NCBI RefSeq assembly: GCF_021729845.1
Contig: NZ_CP063397.1
Location: 2,122,001-2,186,000, forward strand
Length of the DNA stretch: 64,000 bases
DNA from: Rhizobium sp. SL42
GTDB taxonomy: Bacteria > Pseudomonadota > Alphaproteobacteria > Rhizobiales > Rhizobiaceae
Reading direction: 5' to 3'
In this document: in pieces, positions 45,442 to 54,493 of the stretch
Position numbering within the stretch: position 1 is the stretch's first letter
Layout of the letters: every line of letters begins with the position of its first letter
The notes under the pieces: generated by a model
The model's database searches: none
What the model was told of the DNA's origin: nothing
What the model saw: the letters and a program-made list of their open reading frames with translations, nothing else
Program-made: the position numbers and the translations under genes

Positions 45442-45471
45442 CCTCCTGTTCCCTTTTCCGGAAACAGGAGG
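45442..45471 (+). promoter_or_regulatory. hairpin covering the Shine-Dalgarno of the phytase-like gene
   Basis: CCTCCTGTT (45442-45450) pairs perfectly with AACAGGAGG (45463-45471), and the latter contains the full AGGAGG ribosome site seven bases before the ATG. The leader would fold the site shut. It could also act as a partial terminator of the preceding gene, but there is no long T-tract. Confidence 0.5.
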
Positions 45472-45478
45472 TTTCCCC

Positions 45479-47677
45479 ATGACGTTTGGTCTTTCCCGTG
45501 TCGCCCTGACGGCGGCTCTTCTCGCATCCGTGGCGCTGCCCGCAGCGGCTGAACAGGTCTTCAACCGTATTTCCGCCTTCCCGGTCGCCACCAACCTGCC
45601 GGCCGACAAGGACAAGCTCTCGACCACCTCGGCCGAGATCGTCACCGCCTCGGAAGATGGCATGACGCTGATCTATTCCGACAGCCCGCTCGGTGGCATC
45701 GGTTTTATCGATATCTCCGACGCCAAGGCTCCGAAGGCCGGTGGCGCCCTGTTGATGGATGGCGAACCGACATCGGTTGCGGCTCTTGGCAACAAGGTGC
45801 TCGTGGCCGTCAACACTTCCGAGAGCAAAGTCAATCCGTCTGGTCGCCTGGCCGTCGTCGATATCGCGTCCAAGGCGATCGATGCGACCTGCGATCTCGG
45901 CGGCCAGCCGGATTCGGTTGCGATCTCGCCGGACAAGACCTTTGCCGTCATCGCTATCGAAAACGAGCGTGACGAGGAGCTGAACGAAGGCAAGCTGCCG
46001 CAGATGCCTGCTGGTGATCTCGTCATCGTCGGACTGAAGGACGGCACTGTGGATTGCGCTTCGTTGAAGCATGTTGCCATGACCGGCCTCGCCGGTGTGG
46101 CCGGCGACGATCCGGAGCCGGAATTCGTCTCGATCAACGGTCTCGGCGAAATCGCCGTCACGCTGCAGGAAAACAACGAGATCGTCATCGTCGACGGCAA
46201 GAACGGTGAAGTGAAGACCCATTTCACCGCCGGCACTGTCGACCTCGAGGGCATCGACACCAAGTCGGATGGCGCCCTGAAGTTTACGGCTAAGAAGGAA
46301 GGCGTCATTCGCGAACCCGACGCCCTGAAATGGCTCGACGACAACCGTTTCGTCGTCGCCAACGAAGGCGACTATGAAGGCGGCTCGCGCAGTTTCACCA
46401 TCTTCGACAAGACCGGCAAGGTTGCCTACGAATCAGGTCCGTCGCTGGAACTCGCCATCGCCCAGATCGGCCACTTCCCCGACAAGCGGGCAAAGTCCAA
46501 GGGTGTTGAACTCGAAGGCCTGGAAGCTGCGACCTTCGGCGATCAGAAGTATTTCTTCGTGCTCTCCGAGCGCGCGTCCATCGTCGGCGTCTACAAGGAC
46601 ACCGGCGCCGAACCGGAGCTGGTGCAGCTGCTGCCGTCTGGCGTCTCGCCGGAAGGGGCTGTCGCCATCCCGGGTCGCAACCTGCTTGCCACCGCCAACG
46701 AAGTGGACCTCGGTGAAGACGGCGGTCCGCGCTCGCATGTAATGCTTTATGAACTGGCGGAAGGCACGCCGGCCTATCCGATGATCCGTTCCGACATCGT
46801 CGACGGCGCGCCGATTGGCTGGGGTGCTCTTTCCGGCCTGGTTGGCGATGCCGAAAAGGCGGGCCAGCTTTACGCCGTTAACGACAGCTTCTTCAGCATG
46901 CAGCCGACCATCTTCACCATCGATGCGACGCAGAAGCCTGCTGTCATCACCGCAGCGCTCCCAGTCACCCGTGGCGGCGCTGCAGCGCAGAAGCTTGACA
47001 TCGAAGGCATCACGCTGGACGGCAAGGGCGGTTTCTGGCTCGCCTCCGAAGGCGATCCGGCCAAGCTGGTCGGCCATGGCATCTACAATGTCGACGCCAA
47101 GGGCGAGATCAAGTCGGAAATCGGCTTCCCGGTCGAGCTCCTCGCCGGTCAGACACGCTTCGGCCTCGAAGGCATCACCTCCGTTGGCGAAGGCGACGAC
47201 CAGACGCTCTGGATGGCCGTGCAGCGCGAATGGAAGGACGGCGAGAAGGGCACCGTCAAGCTGGTATCCTACAACATAAAGTCCAAGGAATGGGGCGCAG
47301 TCAGCTATCCGCTCGACAAGACCGAAGCCGGCTGGGTCGGCCTGTCTGAGATCACCGCGCATGACGGCAATCTCTACATCGTTGAACGTGACAACCAGGT
47401 CGGTGACAATGCCAAGCTGAAGAAGCTTTATATGGTCGCGATTGCCGACCTGAAGCCTGCCAAGCTCGGCGAAAAGCTCCCGGTCGTTGCCAAGCAGGAA
47501 GCGCATGACTTTCTGCCGGATCTGAAGGCCGCCACCAACGGCTATGTCGTCGACAAGCTGGAAGGTTTCACCTTCGATGCTGCCGGCAATGCCTTTGCCG
47601 TAACGGACAATGACGGCGTGGACGACAGCTCCGGCGAAACCCTGTTCTGGCAGGTCAACCTCAAGGGCACCAACTGA
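45479..47677 (+). CDS. exported esterase-like/phytase-like beta-propeller protein
   Basis: A 732-residue protein with a Sec signal (MTFGLSRVALTAALLASVAL, cleaved after AAA). The C-terminal half (from about 430) matches the 'esterase-like activity of phytase' family, with YAVNDSFFSMQPTIFTIDA, LDIEGITLDGKGGFWLASEG and FTFDAAGNAFAVTDNDGVDD as propeller blades rich in acidic metal-binding loops. The N-terminal half is another beta-propeller-like region with repeated DPxx/VVDIASK units. Likely periplasmic; substrate (phosphate esters or others) unknown. Its ribosome site lies in a hairpin. Confidence 0.85.
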   Translation: MTFGLSRVALTAALLASVALPAAAEQVFNRISAFPVATNLPADKDKLSTTSAEIVTASEDGMTLIYSDSPLGGIGFIDISDAKAPKAGGALLMDGEPTSVAALGNKVLVAVNTSESKVNPSGRLAVVDIASKAIDATCDLGGQPDSVAISPDKTFAVIAIENERDEELNEGKLPQMPAGDLVIVGLKDGTVDCASLKHVAMTGLAGVAGDDPEPEFVSINGLGEIAVTLQENNEIVIVDGKNGEVKTHFTAGTVDLEGIDTKSDGALKFTAKKEGVIREPDALKWLDDNRFVVANEGDYEGGSRSFTIFDKTGKVAYESGPSLELAIAQIGHFPDKRAKSKGVELEGLEAATFGDQKYFFVLSERASIVGVYKDTGAEPELVQLLPSGVSPEGAVAIPGRNLLATANEVDLGEDGGPRSHVMLYELAEGTPAYPMIRSDIVDGAPIGWGALSGLVGDAEKAGQLYAVNDSFFSMQPTIFTIDATQKPAVITAALPVTRGGAAAQKLDIEGITLDGKGGFWLASEGDPAKLVGHGIYNVDAKGEIKSEIGFPVELLAGQTRFGLEGITSVGEGDDQTLWMAVQREWKDGEKGTVKLVSYNIKSKEWGAVSYPLDKTEAGWVGLSEITAHDGNLYIVERDNQVGDNAKLKKLYMVAIADLKPAKLGEKLPVVAKQEAHDFLPDLKAATNGYVVDKLEGFTFDAAGNAFAVTDNDGVDDSSGETLFWQVNLKGTN

Positions 47678-47710
47678 TCCCGCGTCGGATCTTGGTTTTC
47701 TGAAACAGAC

Positions 47711-47747
47711 GAGGCCGGGTGATCGCTCACCCGGCCTCTCTTTGTTT
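47711..47747. terminator. bidirectional terminator after phytase-like gene
   Basis: Twelve-pair stem GAGGCCGGGTGA/TCACCCGGCCTC with loop TCGC and a T-rich tail TCTTTGTTTC, between two convergent genes. Confidence 0.85.
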
Positions 47748-47765
47748 CATCTCGACAAGAGATGA

Positions 47766-48752
47766 CTACCAGCGCTGGTGCACATGCGGCGCGATCAGCC
47801 GGTCATAGGTGTCCTTCGCTGCGGCCATGACGTCTGTGGACAGGGCACCAAGATCCGATGCAGCCGCATTGGCCTTGGCCTGCTCGCCATTGCGGGCGCC
47901 GGGGATGACGACCGTGACCGCCTCATGCATCAGTATCCAGCGGAGTGCGAAGGCCGCCATGCTTCCGCCGGCCGGCACCAGCTTGCGGATCTCTTCAACG
48001 GCGGCAAGCCCCGTTTCGAACGGCACGCCGGCAAAGGTCTCGCCGACATCGAATGCCTCGCCGTTCCGGTTGAAGTTGCGATGGTCTTCAGCCGCGAACT
48101 GGGTCTGCGCCGTGATCTTGCCTGACAGCAGGCCGCTTGCCAGCGGCACGCGCGCGATCACCGCGACATTGCGGCGCTTCGCTTCCTGGAAGAACAGGCC
48201 GGCCGGGCGCTGGCGGAACATGTTGAAAATGATCTGCACGCTGGCGACGCCCGGATATTCGATCGCCTTCAACGCTTCCTCGACCTTTTCGACGCTGACG
48301 CCGTAATGCTTGATCTTGCCGGCCTTGCGGATCTCTTCCAGTCCTTCGAACATTTCCGGACGGTAGTAGACCTCGGTCGGCGGGCAGTGCAACTGCACGA
48401 GGTCGAGGCTGTCCACCTCTAGGTTCTTCAGCGAGCGATCGATGAAAGCCTCGATATTGGCCTTGGTATAGCCCTTGGCGACATGCGGATTGAGCCGGCG
48501 GCCGGCCTTGGACGCGACCATCGGCCGCTGGCCTCCGCGTGCCTTCAGGACATCGGCGATGATCCGCTCGGACCGGCCGTCACCATAGACGTCGGCCGTG
48601 TCGACAAAGGTCATGCCGGCATCAAGTGCGGCATTGAGCGCCTCACGGCCATCCGCCTCGGAGACTTCGCCCCAGGAACCACCGATCTGCCAGGCGCCGA
48701 AGCCGATATCGCTGACCTTGAACTCCGTCCGGCCGAAAGCATGTTGTCTCAT
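47766..48752 (-). CDS. aldo/keto reductase
   Basis: NADPH-dependent TIM-barrel oxidoreductase of 328 residues. The catalytic tetrad is visible: Asp and Tyr in FVDTADVYGDGRSE, Lys in MVASKAGRRL and His in LVQLHCPPTE. The NADP-binding C-terminal block VVIPGARNGEQAKANAAA is also present. GGGAGAG precedes the ATG. Substrate unknown; relatives reduce aldehydes and sugars. Confidence 0.93.
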   Translation of the reverse strand: MRQHAFGRTEFKVSDIGFGAWQIGGSWGEVSEADGREALNAALDAGMTFVDTADVYGDGRSERIIADVLKARGGQRPMVASKAGRRLNPHVAKGYTKANIEAFIDRSLKNLEVDSLDLVQLHCPPTEVYYRPEMFEGLEEIRKAGKIKHYGVSVEKVEEALKAIEYPGVASVQIIFNMFRQRPAGLFFQEAKRRNVAVIARVPLASGLLSGKITAQTQFAAEDHRNFNRNGEAFDVGETFAGVPFETGLAAVEEIRKLVPAGGSMAAFALRWILMHEAVTVVIPGARNGEQAKANAAASDLGALSTDVMAAAKDTYDRLIAPHVHQRW

Positions 48753-48898
48753 CGTGTTTCTCTCCCTCGATTGAATGTCGCGGCTATCAAGTGGAGCAGG
48801 GGCGAACGGGGGTCAACGGCCAATCATCCGTCATGTCGCAAAAACACCGTGAACCGCCCTTAGACGTTGCCCTGGCCGGATGGTCCGGCCGGATCGGG

Positions 48899-49993
48899 AT
48901 GATGACGCTCGTTTATCGATTTCTGCGCTTGTTACGGCTGGTATCTCTGTGTGTTGCCGGACTTGCCGTATGGGAAGTGGCCTTGCCCTTATATCGCAGC
49001 GGCGTCGCGCTCGGCCTTGTCGATCCGGTCTCCCTTGCGCAGTATCGGCTGGCCTTAGCGTCAACGGATCAGGTTCGCGACGAGATCGAGACTGCCATTG
49101 CTGCGGACGACTATGCCTATGCCGGTAGCCTCTACCAATTGGCCATCCACGAAGGTCATCATCTGCCCATGGACCTTGGCGAACGGGCTGAGGGAACGCT
49201 TTTGCGCCGGGCATTTGTCACCGGCAGTGGCGTGGCAAACGGTTTTGTTTTCGGTTCGATCGACAACGGCGCGGAGATTGCCGGCTCGGTTTCCAGCGAT
49301 CTTGTCGGTTTCGGCGATCTTCGCGATTTTTCGGTGCAGGGCATCAGGCTGGCCGCCGGCGGTGATTATGATCCTGTCCTGCTCACGCTGTCCGTTATCG
49401 GTCTTGGCCTCACGGCTGCAACCTACGGAACGGCGGGGGCGGCCGGTCTTGCCGACGCGGGATTTGCGGTCGTCAAGAATGTCCGTCGTGCCGGCAAAAT
49501 GAGCCGCCCCTTCGCGGCCTATCTCGCGAAAACCGCCGGTCAGGTCATTGATACGAAACGCCTGCGTCGGGAAATTGCTTCGGCTGTGGATGAGGGAGCG
49601 TTGGGACTGTCGCGCGCCCGTGCGATCGCGGCTCGCGTTGTTGACCGCAAGGCGGCAGGTGCTCTGGTCGATGATGCGCGGGTGCTGGGTGAAATCGGCA
49701 CGGCTGGTGGCCCGCGTGCCGCAGTCCAGGCGTTGTCGCTGGCCGAAGGCCCGTCAGACCTGCGGCGGCTCCAGCGTATCGGCCTTCATTTTGGCGACCG
49801 CAGCACGGCGGTGATGAAATTTCTCGGTCGCAGCCTGATGACGATCGGCTGGGACCTCTATCTGCTCGTCGCCGCGTTGGCTGGATTGGCCGCAAGCCTT
49901 GCGCTCTTTTGCCTGCGGCAGGCCGCCAGACTTTTGCTTTTTCCGTGTCGCCGACAGCTCAAGCCGGTTTTCAAGCTTGTATCGGTGATCTGA
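48899..49993 (+). CDS. conserved membrane protein, unknown function
   Basis: A protein of about 364 residues with hydrophobic segments at the N-terminus (LRLVSLCVAGLAVWEVALPL), in the middle (LLTLSVIGLGLTAATYGTAG) and near the C-terminus (WDLYLLVAALAGLAASLALF), separated by helical, Ala/Arg-rich soluble stretches. I recognise no domain, though similar proteins occur in rhizobia. The start is uncertain: ATG 48899 or 48902 fits the first membrane segment, while GTG 48791 and ATG 48833 would add 22-36 polar residues. No operon partner is evident. Confidence 0.7.
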   Translation: MMTLVYRFLRLLRLVSLCVAGLAVWEVALPLYRSGVALGLVDPVSLAQYRLALASTDQVRDEIETAIAADDYAYAGSLYQLAIHEGHHLPMDLGERAEGTLLRRAFVTGSGVANGFVFGSIDNGAEIAGSVSSDLVGFGDLRDFSVQGIRLAAGGDYDPVLLTLSVIGLGLTAATYGTAGAAGLADAGFAVVKNVRRAGKMSRPFAAYLAKTAGQVIDTKRLRREIASAVDEGALGLSRARAIAARVVDRKAAGALVDDARVLGEIGTAGGPRAAVQALSLAEGPSDLRRLQRIGLHFGDRSTAVMKFLGRSLMTIGWDLYLLVAALAGLAASLALFCLRQAARLLLFPCRRQLKPVFKLVSVI

Positions 49994-50119
49994 AGCCGTG
50001 CGTCGCGCCCAAGCGGCCGAATATGCACGCGTAGAGGCCCCCGTGGGAAAACCGCCGCACCGCTGAATGCGTATTGCCTTGGACGCAGCAGTCAGGCGAC
50101 TGCGCCGACAAGGACCACC

Positions 50120-51460
50120 ATGCGCCCGCCCGCACCTGAGACAATGACCTTCAACCGCCTATTTGCGCTGTATGCCCTGCCGGCCCTGCCGCTCGCCGCC
50201 ATCGCGCTGCCGTTCTATATCGTCGTTCCGACGTTCTACGCAGGCAATTTCGGTATCCCGCTTGCCGCCATTGGCGCCACGCTGCTGGCGATCCGCCTGA
50301 TCGACGCGGTGACCGATCCGTTTTTCGGCTGGCTGTCCGACCGCTTCGCCCATCGCCGTGGTCGCCGTCGCGTCTTTTTCGCGCTATCACTGCCGCTCAC
50401 CTCGCTTGCCGCATTCATGCTGTTCTGGCCGCCGCAGAATGCGGGTCTTGCCTATCTCGGGCTCTGGGGAACCGCGCTTTCGGTCGGCGCCACCTGGACG
50501 CTTCTGCCGTACACAGCCTGGGGCGCCGAACTGGCGACGGGATATCAGGCGCGTGTCCGACTGTCGGCATTCCGCGAGGGGGCGACCCTGATCGGCTCGC
50601 TGCTGGCCATTTCGCTGCCTTTCGTTGGTGGTCTGGGAACCTCTGCCGGCTTCCATGGCCTCGCCTGGATCGCCGTCTTCATAGCCATCGTCCTGCCGCT
50701 GGCCGGCCTGGTGACGGTGATTGCGGTCCCCGAGCCTCAGGATGTCTCGCGTCGTCGCCTGTCGCTACGCGAAAGCCTTGCACATCTGAGCGGCAATCGT
50801 CCGTTTTTGAGGTTGGCGGCAGCCTTCCTGCTCAACAGCTTTGCCAATGCCGTACCCGCGTCGCTGTTCATCTACTTCGTCGGTGAGCGGCTTGGCGTGC
50901 CGGCATTGCAGGGCCCTTTGCTATTTGCCTATTTCCTCAGCGCGATTGCCGGGATTCCGCTTGCCGTCTGGTGCGCGAGCTGGATCGGCAAGCATCGCGC
51001 CTGGTGTCTCGCCATGCTAGCCGCCTGCCTGATCTTCTCCGGCGCGGGTTTCCTGCGCGAAGGAGATGTGACGCTCTTCGCCGTGGTCTGCGTCACGACA
51101 GGTCTGTTGCTTGGCTTCGACCTGACCTTGCCGCCCGCCATTCAGGCCGATGTGATCGACAATGACACGGTGGTGTCCGGCGAACAGCGGTCCGGCCTCT
51201 ATTTCGCCGCCTGGAGCTTTATCACCAAGCTGGCGGTTGCCCTGTCGGCCGGTGTGGTTTTCCCGCTTCTCGATCTTGCGGGGTTTGTCGGCGAGCAGGA
51301 CGTGGTCCAGACGGAAACGTCGCTGACTGTCCTCGGCGGCCTTTATGCCTGGCTGCCGATCCTGCCGAAGCTTGCCGCCATTGCCATCATGTGGCGATTC
51401 TCGCTGGATGAGAGCGCGCACAGGCGGCTGCGCGACGCCCTCGATATTCCATCGTCCTGA
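50120..51460 (+). CDS. MFS transporter of the GPH/sugar-cation symporter type
   Basis: A 446-residue inner-membrane protein with twelve hydrophobic segments. The loop after TM2 reads DAVTDPFFGWLSDRFAHRRG, the hallmark of glycoside-pentoside-hexuronide:cation symporters (melibiose-carrier-like). AAGGACCACC precedes the ATG. Substrate not assignable; the next genes encode a GntR regulator and a peptidase, so the local unit could deal with a peptide or sugar derivative, which is speculation. Confidence 0.88.
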   Translation: MRPPAPETMTFNRLFALYALPALPLAAIALPFYIVVPTFYAGNFGIPLAAIGATLLAIRLIDAVTDPFFGWLSDRFAHRRGRRRVFFALSLPLTSLAAFMLFWPPQNAGLAYLGLWGTALSVGATWTLLPYTAWGAELATGYQARVRLSAFREGATLIGSLLAISLPFVGGLGTSAGFHGLAWIAVFIAIVLPLAGLVTVIAVPEPQDVSRRRLSLRESLAHLSGNRPFLRLAAAFLLNSFANAVPASLFIYFVGERLGVPALQGPLLFAYFLSAIAGIPLAVWCASWIGKHRAWCLAMLAACLIFSGAGFLREGDVTLFAVVCVTTGLLLGFDLTLPPAIQADVIDNDTVVSGEQRSGLYFAAWSFITKLAVALSAGVVFPLLDLAGFVGEQDVVQTETSLTVLGGLYAWLPILPKLAAIAIMWRFSLDESAHRRLRDALDIPSS

Positions 51461-51572
51461 CGTCTGCCGGTCTGCTTCCGATAGGCCCGACCTTGACTTT
51501 CTCGCGGGATGCCGGATGAGCTTCATTCTTATCCGGCGGACCTCTGGCCCCCGGCAAGATGGGTGAAAGCGG

Positions 51573-52301
51573 ATGGCGGCGATGGACGAGACGAAGGATG
51601 GCAATGTGGTCGAAGGTGCCCGGGCCCGCGGCTCCGGCAGTCAGATCGTTTACAGCACATTGCGCCAGGATATTCTGTCGATGGCCCGGGCACCGGGAAG
51701 TCCGCTGGACGAGGTGACGCTGGCCGAACATTTCGGCATGTCGAGGACGCCGGTGCGCGAAGCCCTGCTGCGGTTGGCCTCCGAAGGACTTGTCACGACG
51801 CTGCCCAATCGCAGCACCATTGTCGCGGTCATCGATTTTTCCACGCTTCCGACCTATTTCGAGGCTCTGACGCTGATGTACCGGGTGACGACCCGCGGTG
51901 CGGCCAAAAGGAGCGGCAACAGCGGCATGCAGATGATTCTCCAGCGCCAGCGCGAATTCACCGCAGCCGTTGCCGCACAGGATGCCTTTGCCATGATCGA
52001 GGCCAATCGCGAGTTCCATGTCGCCATCGCCGAGCGTGCCGGCAATCCCTACTACGCGAACTTCTTCGCCCGCCTGCTCGACGAGGGACGGCGTATCCTG
52101 CGTCTCTACTATTCGACCTTCGACGATCGCCTGCCACGTCAGTATGTCGACGAGCACGAAGACATGATCAGGGCGATCGTCGACGGCGATGTCGAGCGCG
52201 CCGATGGATTGGCGAGCGCGCATGCGGCGCAGATCGTCCACCAGATCCAGGAATATGTCTCGCGTGCCTATGGCAGTGCCCTGTCGATGCCGCGTCTCTG
52301 A
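51573..52301 (+). CDS. GntR family regulator with FCD domain
   Basis: A 242-residue regulator. The N-terminal winged helix shows IVYSTLRQDILSMARAPGSP then LDEVTLAEHFGMSRTPVREA, typical of GntR/FadR. The C-terminal FCD domain has helices with histidine/aspartate metal ligands (FEALTLMYRVTTR, EANREFHVAIAERAGNPYY, DEHEDMIRAIVDGD). It precedes an M24 peptidase by 20 bases and likely controls that gene and perhaps the upstream transporter. Confidence 0.92.
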   Translation: MAAMDETKDGNVVEGARARGSGSQIVYSTLRQDILSMARAPGSPLDEVTLAEHFGMSRTPVREALLRLASEGLVTTLPNRSTIVAVIDFSTLPTYFEALTLMYRVTTRGAAKRSGNSGMQMILQRQREFTAAVAAQDAFAMIEANREFHVAIAERAGNPYYANFFARLLDEGRRILRLYYSTFDDRLPRQYVDEHEDMIRAIVDGDVERADGLASAHAAQIVHQIQEYVSRAYGSALSMPRL

Positions 52302-52321
52302 TACTCTCTCAAGGAATTGTC

Positions 52322-53464
52322 ATGTCGTCTTCCTTTCGTCCCGCCCCGATCTCCAATGCCGAGCGGCAGCAGCGGCTCGCGCGTTTGCGCACCGCCATGC
52401 AGGCAGCTGGCATCGACGCCCTTCTGCTCGGCTCGACCGAGAGCCTGCGCTATTTCACCGGCATGGTCTGGCACGCAAGCGAACGCCTTGTCGGCGCATT
52501 GGTGACGGAGACCGGCCTGACCTACATCGTGCCGGGCTTCGAGCAGAGCAAGGTCGAGACTCTGGCCAAGCTCGATGGAGACATCGCTCTCTGGCAGGAA
52601 GACGAAAGCAGCGCTGAATGCGTGGCACGGTTGCTCGGGCAGGGCGCACGGCTCGCCCTCGATGATGCCCTGCCGCTCTTTGTCTACCACGCGCTGGCCG
52701 CGACCCTTGGCCCAGACCGGCTGATCGATGGCGGTCGATTGATTCGCGATATCCGTCTGTGCAAGTCCGATGCTGAGATCGCTATCATCCAGTACGCGAT
52801 GAACCTGACGCTGGAGGTGCATCGCCGTGCCCACGATTTCATTCGCCCGGGCATTCTAGCCTCGGAAGTCGTTCGCTATATCGATGAGCAGCACCGCGAA
52901 TTGGGCGCTGCCTCTGGCTCCAGCTTCTGCATCGTCTCATTCGGGGTGGCGACCTCGCTCCCGCATGGCGCCGACGGCGAGCAGACCTACCAGTCCGGCG
53001 ATGTCATCCTCGTCGACACCGGCTGCCGGCTGGACGGCTACCACTCCGACCTGACCCGCACCTATGTGCTCGACACGCCCGATGCCGATTTTGCCCGTAA
53101 CTGGGCGATCGAGCGCGCGGCGCAGCAGGCCGTGTTCGACGCGGCAAAGCTCGGTGCCGCCTGCGGCAGCCTGGACGATGCTGCCCGCGCCCTGATCGCC
53201 AGCCATGGCCTCGGGCCGGACTATGCGCTTCCCGGCCTGCCGCATCGCGCCGGCCACGGCCTCGGCCTCGAGATCCATGAGGAACCGTATATCGTCCGCG
53301 GCAACCAGACCCAGCTCGCGCCCGGCATGTGTTTCTCCAACGAGCCGATGATCGTCTTCCCGGAACGCTACGGCATTCGGCTGGAGGATCACATCTACAT
53401 GGGCGCAACCGGTGCCCACTGGTTCACTGAACCGTCCAAGGGGCCGGCTGAGCCGTTTGCGTGA
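52322..53464 (+). CDS. M24 family Xaa-Pro peptidase
   Basis: Pita-bread metallopeptidase of 380 residues. The five metal ligands are visible: Asp in LVDTGCRLDG, Asp in HSDLTRTYVL, His in HRAGHGLGLEIHE, Glu in FSNEPMIVF and Glu in IRLEDHIYM. The N-terminal creatinase-like domain precedes it. AAGGA sets the ATG at 52322; the frame continues upstream across the GntR gene but that part is a shadow. Specificity (Xaa-Pro dipeptide, creatine-like or other) is not determined. A terminator follows directly. Confidence 0.93.
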   Translation: MSSSFRPAPISNAERQQRLARLRTAMQAAGIDALLLGSTESLRYFTGMVWHASERLVGALVTETGLTYIVPGFEQSKVETLAKLDGDIALWQEDESSAECVARLLGQGARLALDDALPLFVYHALAATLGPDRLIDGGRLIRDIRLCKSDAEIAIIQYAMNLTLEVHRRAHDFIRPGILASEVVRYIDEQHRELGAASGSSFCIVSFGVATSLPHGADGEQTYQSGDVILVDTGCRLDGYHSDLTRTYVLDTPDADFARNWAIERAAQQAVFDAAKLGAACGSLDDAARALIASHGLGPDYALPGLPHRAGHGLGLEIHEEPYIVRGNQTQLAPGMCFSNEPMIVFPERYGIRLEDHIYMGATGAHWFTEPSKGPAEPFA

Positions 53465-53490
53465 GGTTTGAGGCATATACAGGTTGAAAG

Positions 53491-53519
53491 CCCGCCGGAT
53501 CGCTCCGGTGGGTTTTTTT
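53491..53519 (+). terminator. intrinsic terminator after M24 peptidase
   Basis: Nine-pair stem CCCGCCGGA/TCCGGTGGG (one G-U pair) with loop TCGC and seven T residues, 26 bases after the stop. Confidence 0.9.
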
Positions 53520-53615
53520 CTGATTGCGCGTTTGATGACCAGTTGTTTACCGAGAAAAACAACTCTGCTTTGCATGAGGCGCCACTAAATGCACCATAGG
53601 CTGATTGGCTGATAG

Positions 53616-53633
53616 TCTGAGCCGAGGCTCAGA
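53616..53633. promoter_or_regulatory. palindrome in leader of NYN-domain gene
   Basis: TCTGAGCC-GA-GGCTCAGA, perfect eight-base arms, ending 17 bases before the GTG start codon. It can be an operator or, as RNA, a hairpin next to the ribosome site (GGGAGCG). Confidence 0.5.
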
Positions 53634-53650
53634 GGCAAAGGGAGCGTATA

Positions 53651-54379
53651 GTGTTGGCCGTCAATAATCGTCTGCCGCGCCTGGCTGTCCTGATCGACGC
53701 CGACAATACGTCTTCCAAGATCGTCGACCGACTGTTTGAAGAGATAGCGCGAATCGGCGAGGCGAGCGTCCGCCGAATCTATGGTGACTTCACCAGCCCA
53801 TGTTCGAAAGGCTGGTCCGAAGCGCTTACGCGCCACGCTATTGTTCCACAGCAGCAGTTCGCCCACACGGCCGGAAAGAATGCGTCGGACATCACATTGG
53901 TCATTGATGCCATGGACCTGCTTCTCAGTGGCCGCTTCGATGGCTTTTGCATCGTTTCGTCGGACAGTGACTTCACCCGACTCGCGTCGAGAATCCGCGA
54001 GCAGGGCTTGGACGTGTTCGGTTTCGGTAGGCTGAAGACGCCGGAAAGTTTCAGGCAAGCATGTCGGCGATTCATCAATACCGAAAATCTTCTAGTTCAG
54101 CCTGCCGTGGACGTCGGCTCCAAGCCCACGTCGCCGCACAAACCGCCGAGCGCAGCAACGCCGATCATCAAGCGAGTGCTGGCAAAAATCCACAGCGAGG
54201 ACGGGTGGGTGCCGCTTTCTGCACTCGGCAAGCAGCTTTCGAACATGAAGGCCGAATTCGATCCGAGAACTTACGGCCACACCAAGCTGAGCCAATTGGT
54301 GCTAAAGGCTGGAGCGTTTGAAATTGAACAGCATGAAGGAGGACACATGCGTATGCGCCTGCGCAGAGAGCACGCGTAG
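53651..54379 (+). CDS. NYN-domain (LabA-like) ribonuclease with OST-HTH/LOTUS domain
   Basis: A 242-residue protein. The N-terminal NYN/PIN-like domain has the acidic active-site pattern: LAVLIDADNTSSKIV, KNASDITLVIDAMDLLLSG and FCIVSSDSDFTRLASRIREQ. A basic linker follows, then an OST-HTH/LOTUS domain (KRVLAKIHSEDGWVPLSALG, FDPRTYGHTKLSQLVLKAGA), which binds RNA in other proteins. Metal-dependent RNA cleavage is the expected activity. The start is GTG with GGGAGCG upstream. It stands next to tRNA genes; target RNA unknown. Confidence 0.9.
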   Translation: MLAVNNRLPRLAVLIDADNTSSKIVDRLFEEIARIGEASVRRIYGDFTSPCSKGWSEALTRHAIVPQQQFAHTAGKNASDITLVIDAMDLLLSGRFDGFCIVSSDSDFTRLASRIREQGLDVFGFGRLKTPESFRQACRRFINTENLLVQPAVDVGSKPTSPHKPPSAATPIIKRVLAKIHSEDGWVPLSALGKQLSNMKAEFDPRTYGHTKLSQLVLKAGAFEIEQHEGGHMRMRLRREHA

Positions 54380-54417
54380 CCGCTGTTTGACTGTTCAAAA
54401 ATGCAGAGAAGAAGAAA

Positions 54418-54493
54418 TGGTGGGCGATGACGGACTCGAACCGCCGACATCCTCGGTGTAAACGAGGCGCTCTACCAACTGAGCTAATCGCCC
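54418..54493 (-). tRNA. tRNA-Val (anticodon TAC)
   Basis: 76-base cloverleaf on the minus strand: acceptor GGGCGAT/ATCGCCC, anticodon stem CCTCG/CGAGG around TTTACAC (anticodon TAC), T-arm GGTTCGAGTCC and encoded CCA. Confidence 0.97.

Noticed and set aside
51509..52321. 270-residue N-terminal extension of the M24 peptidase
   Set aside because: It overlaps the GntR gene in another frame and has shadow composition. A proper ribosome site and family N-terminus lie at 52322.
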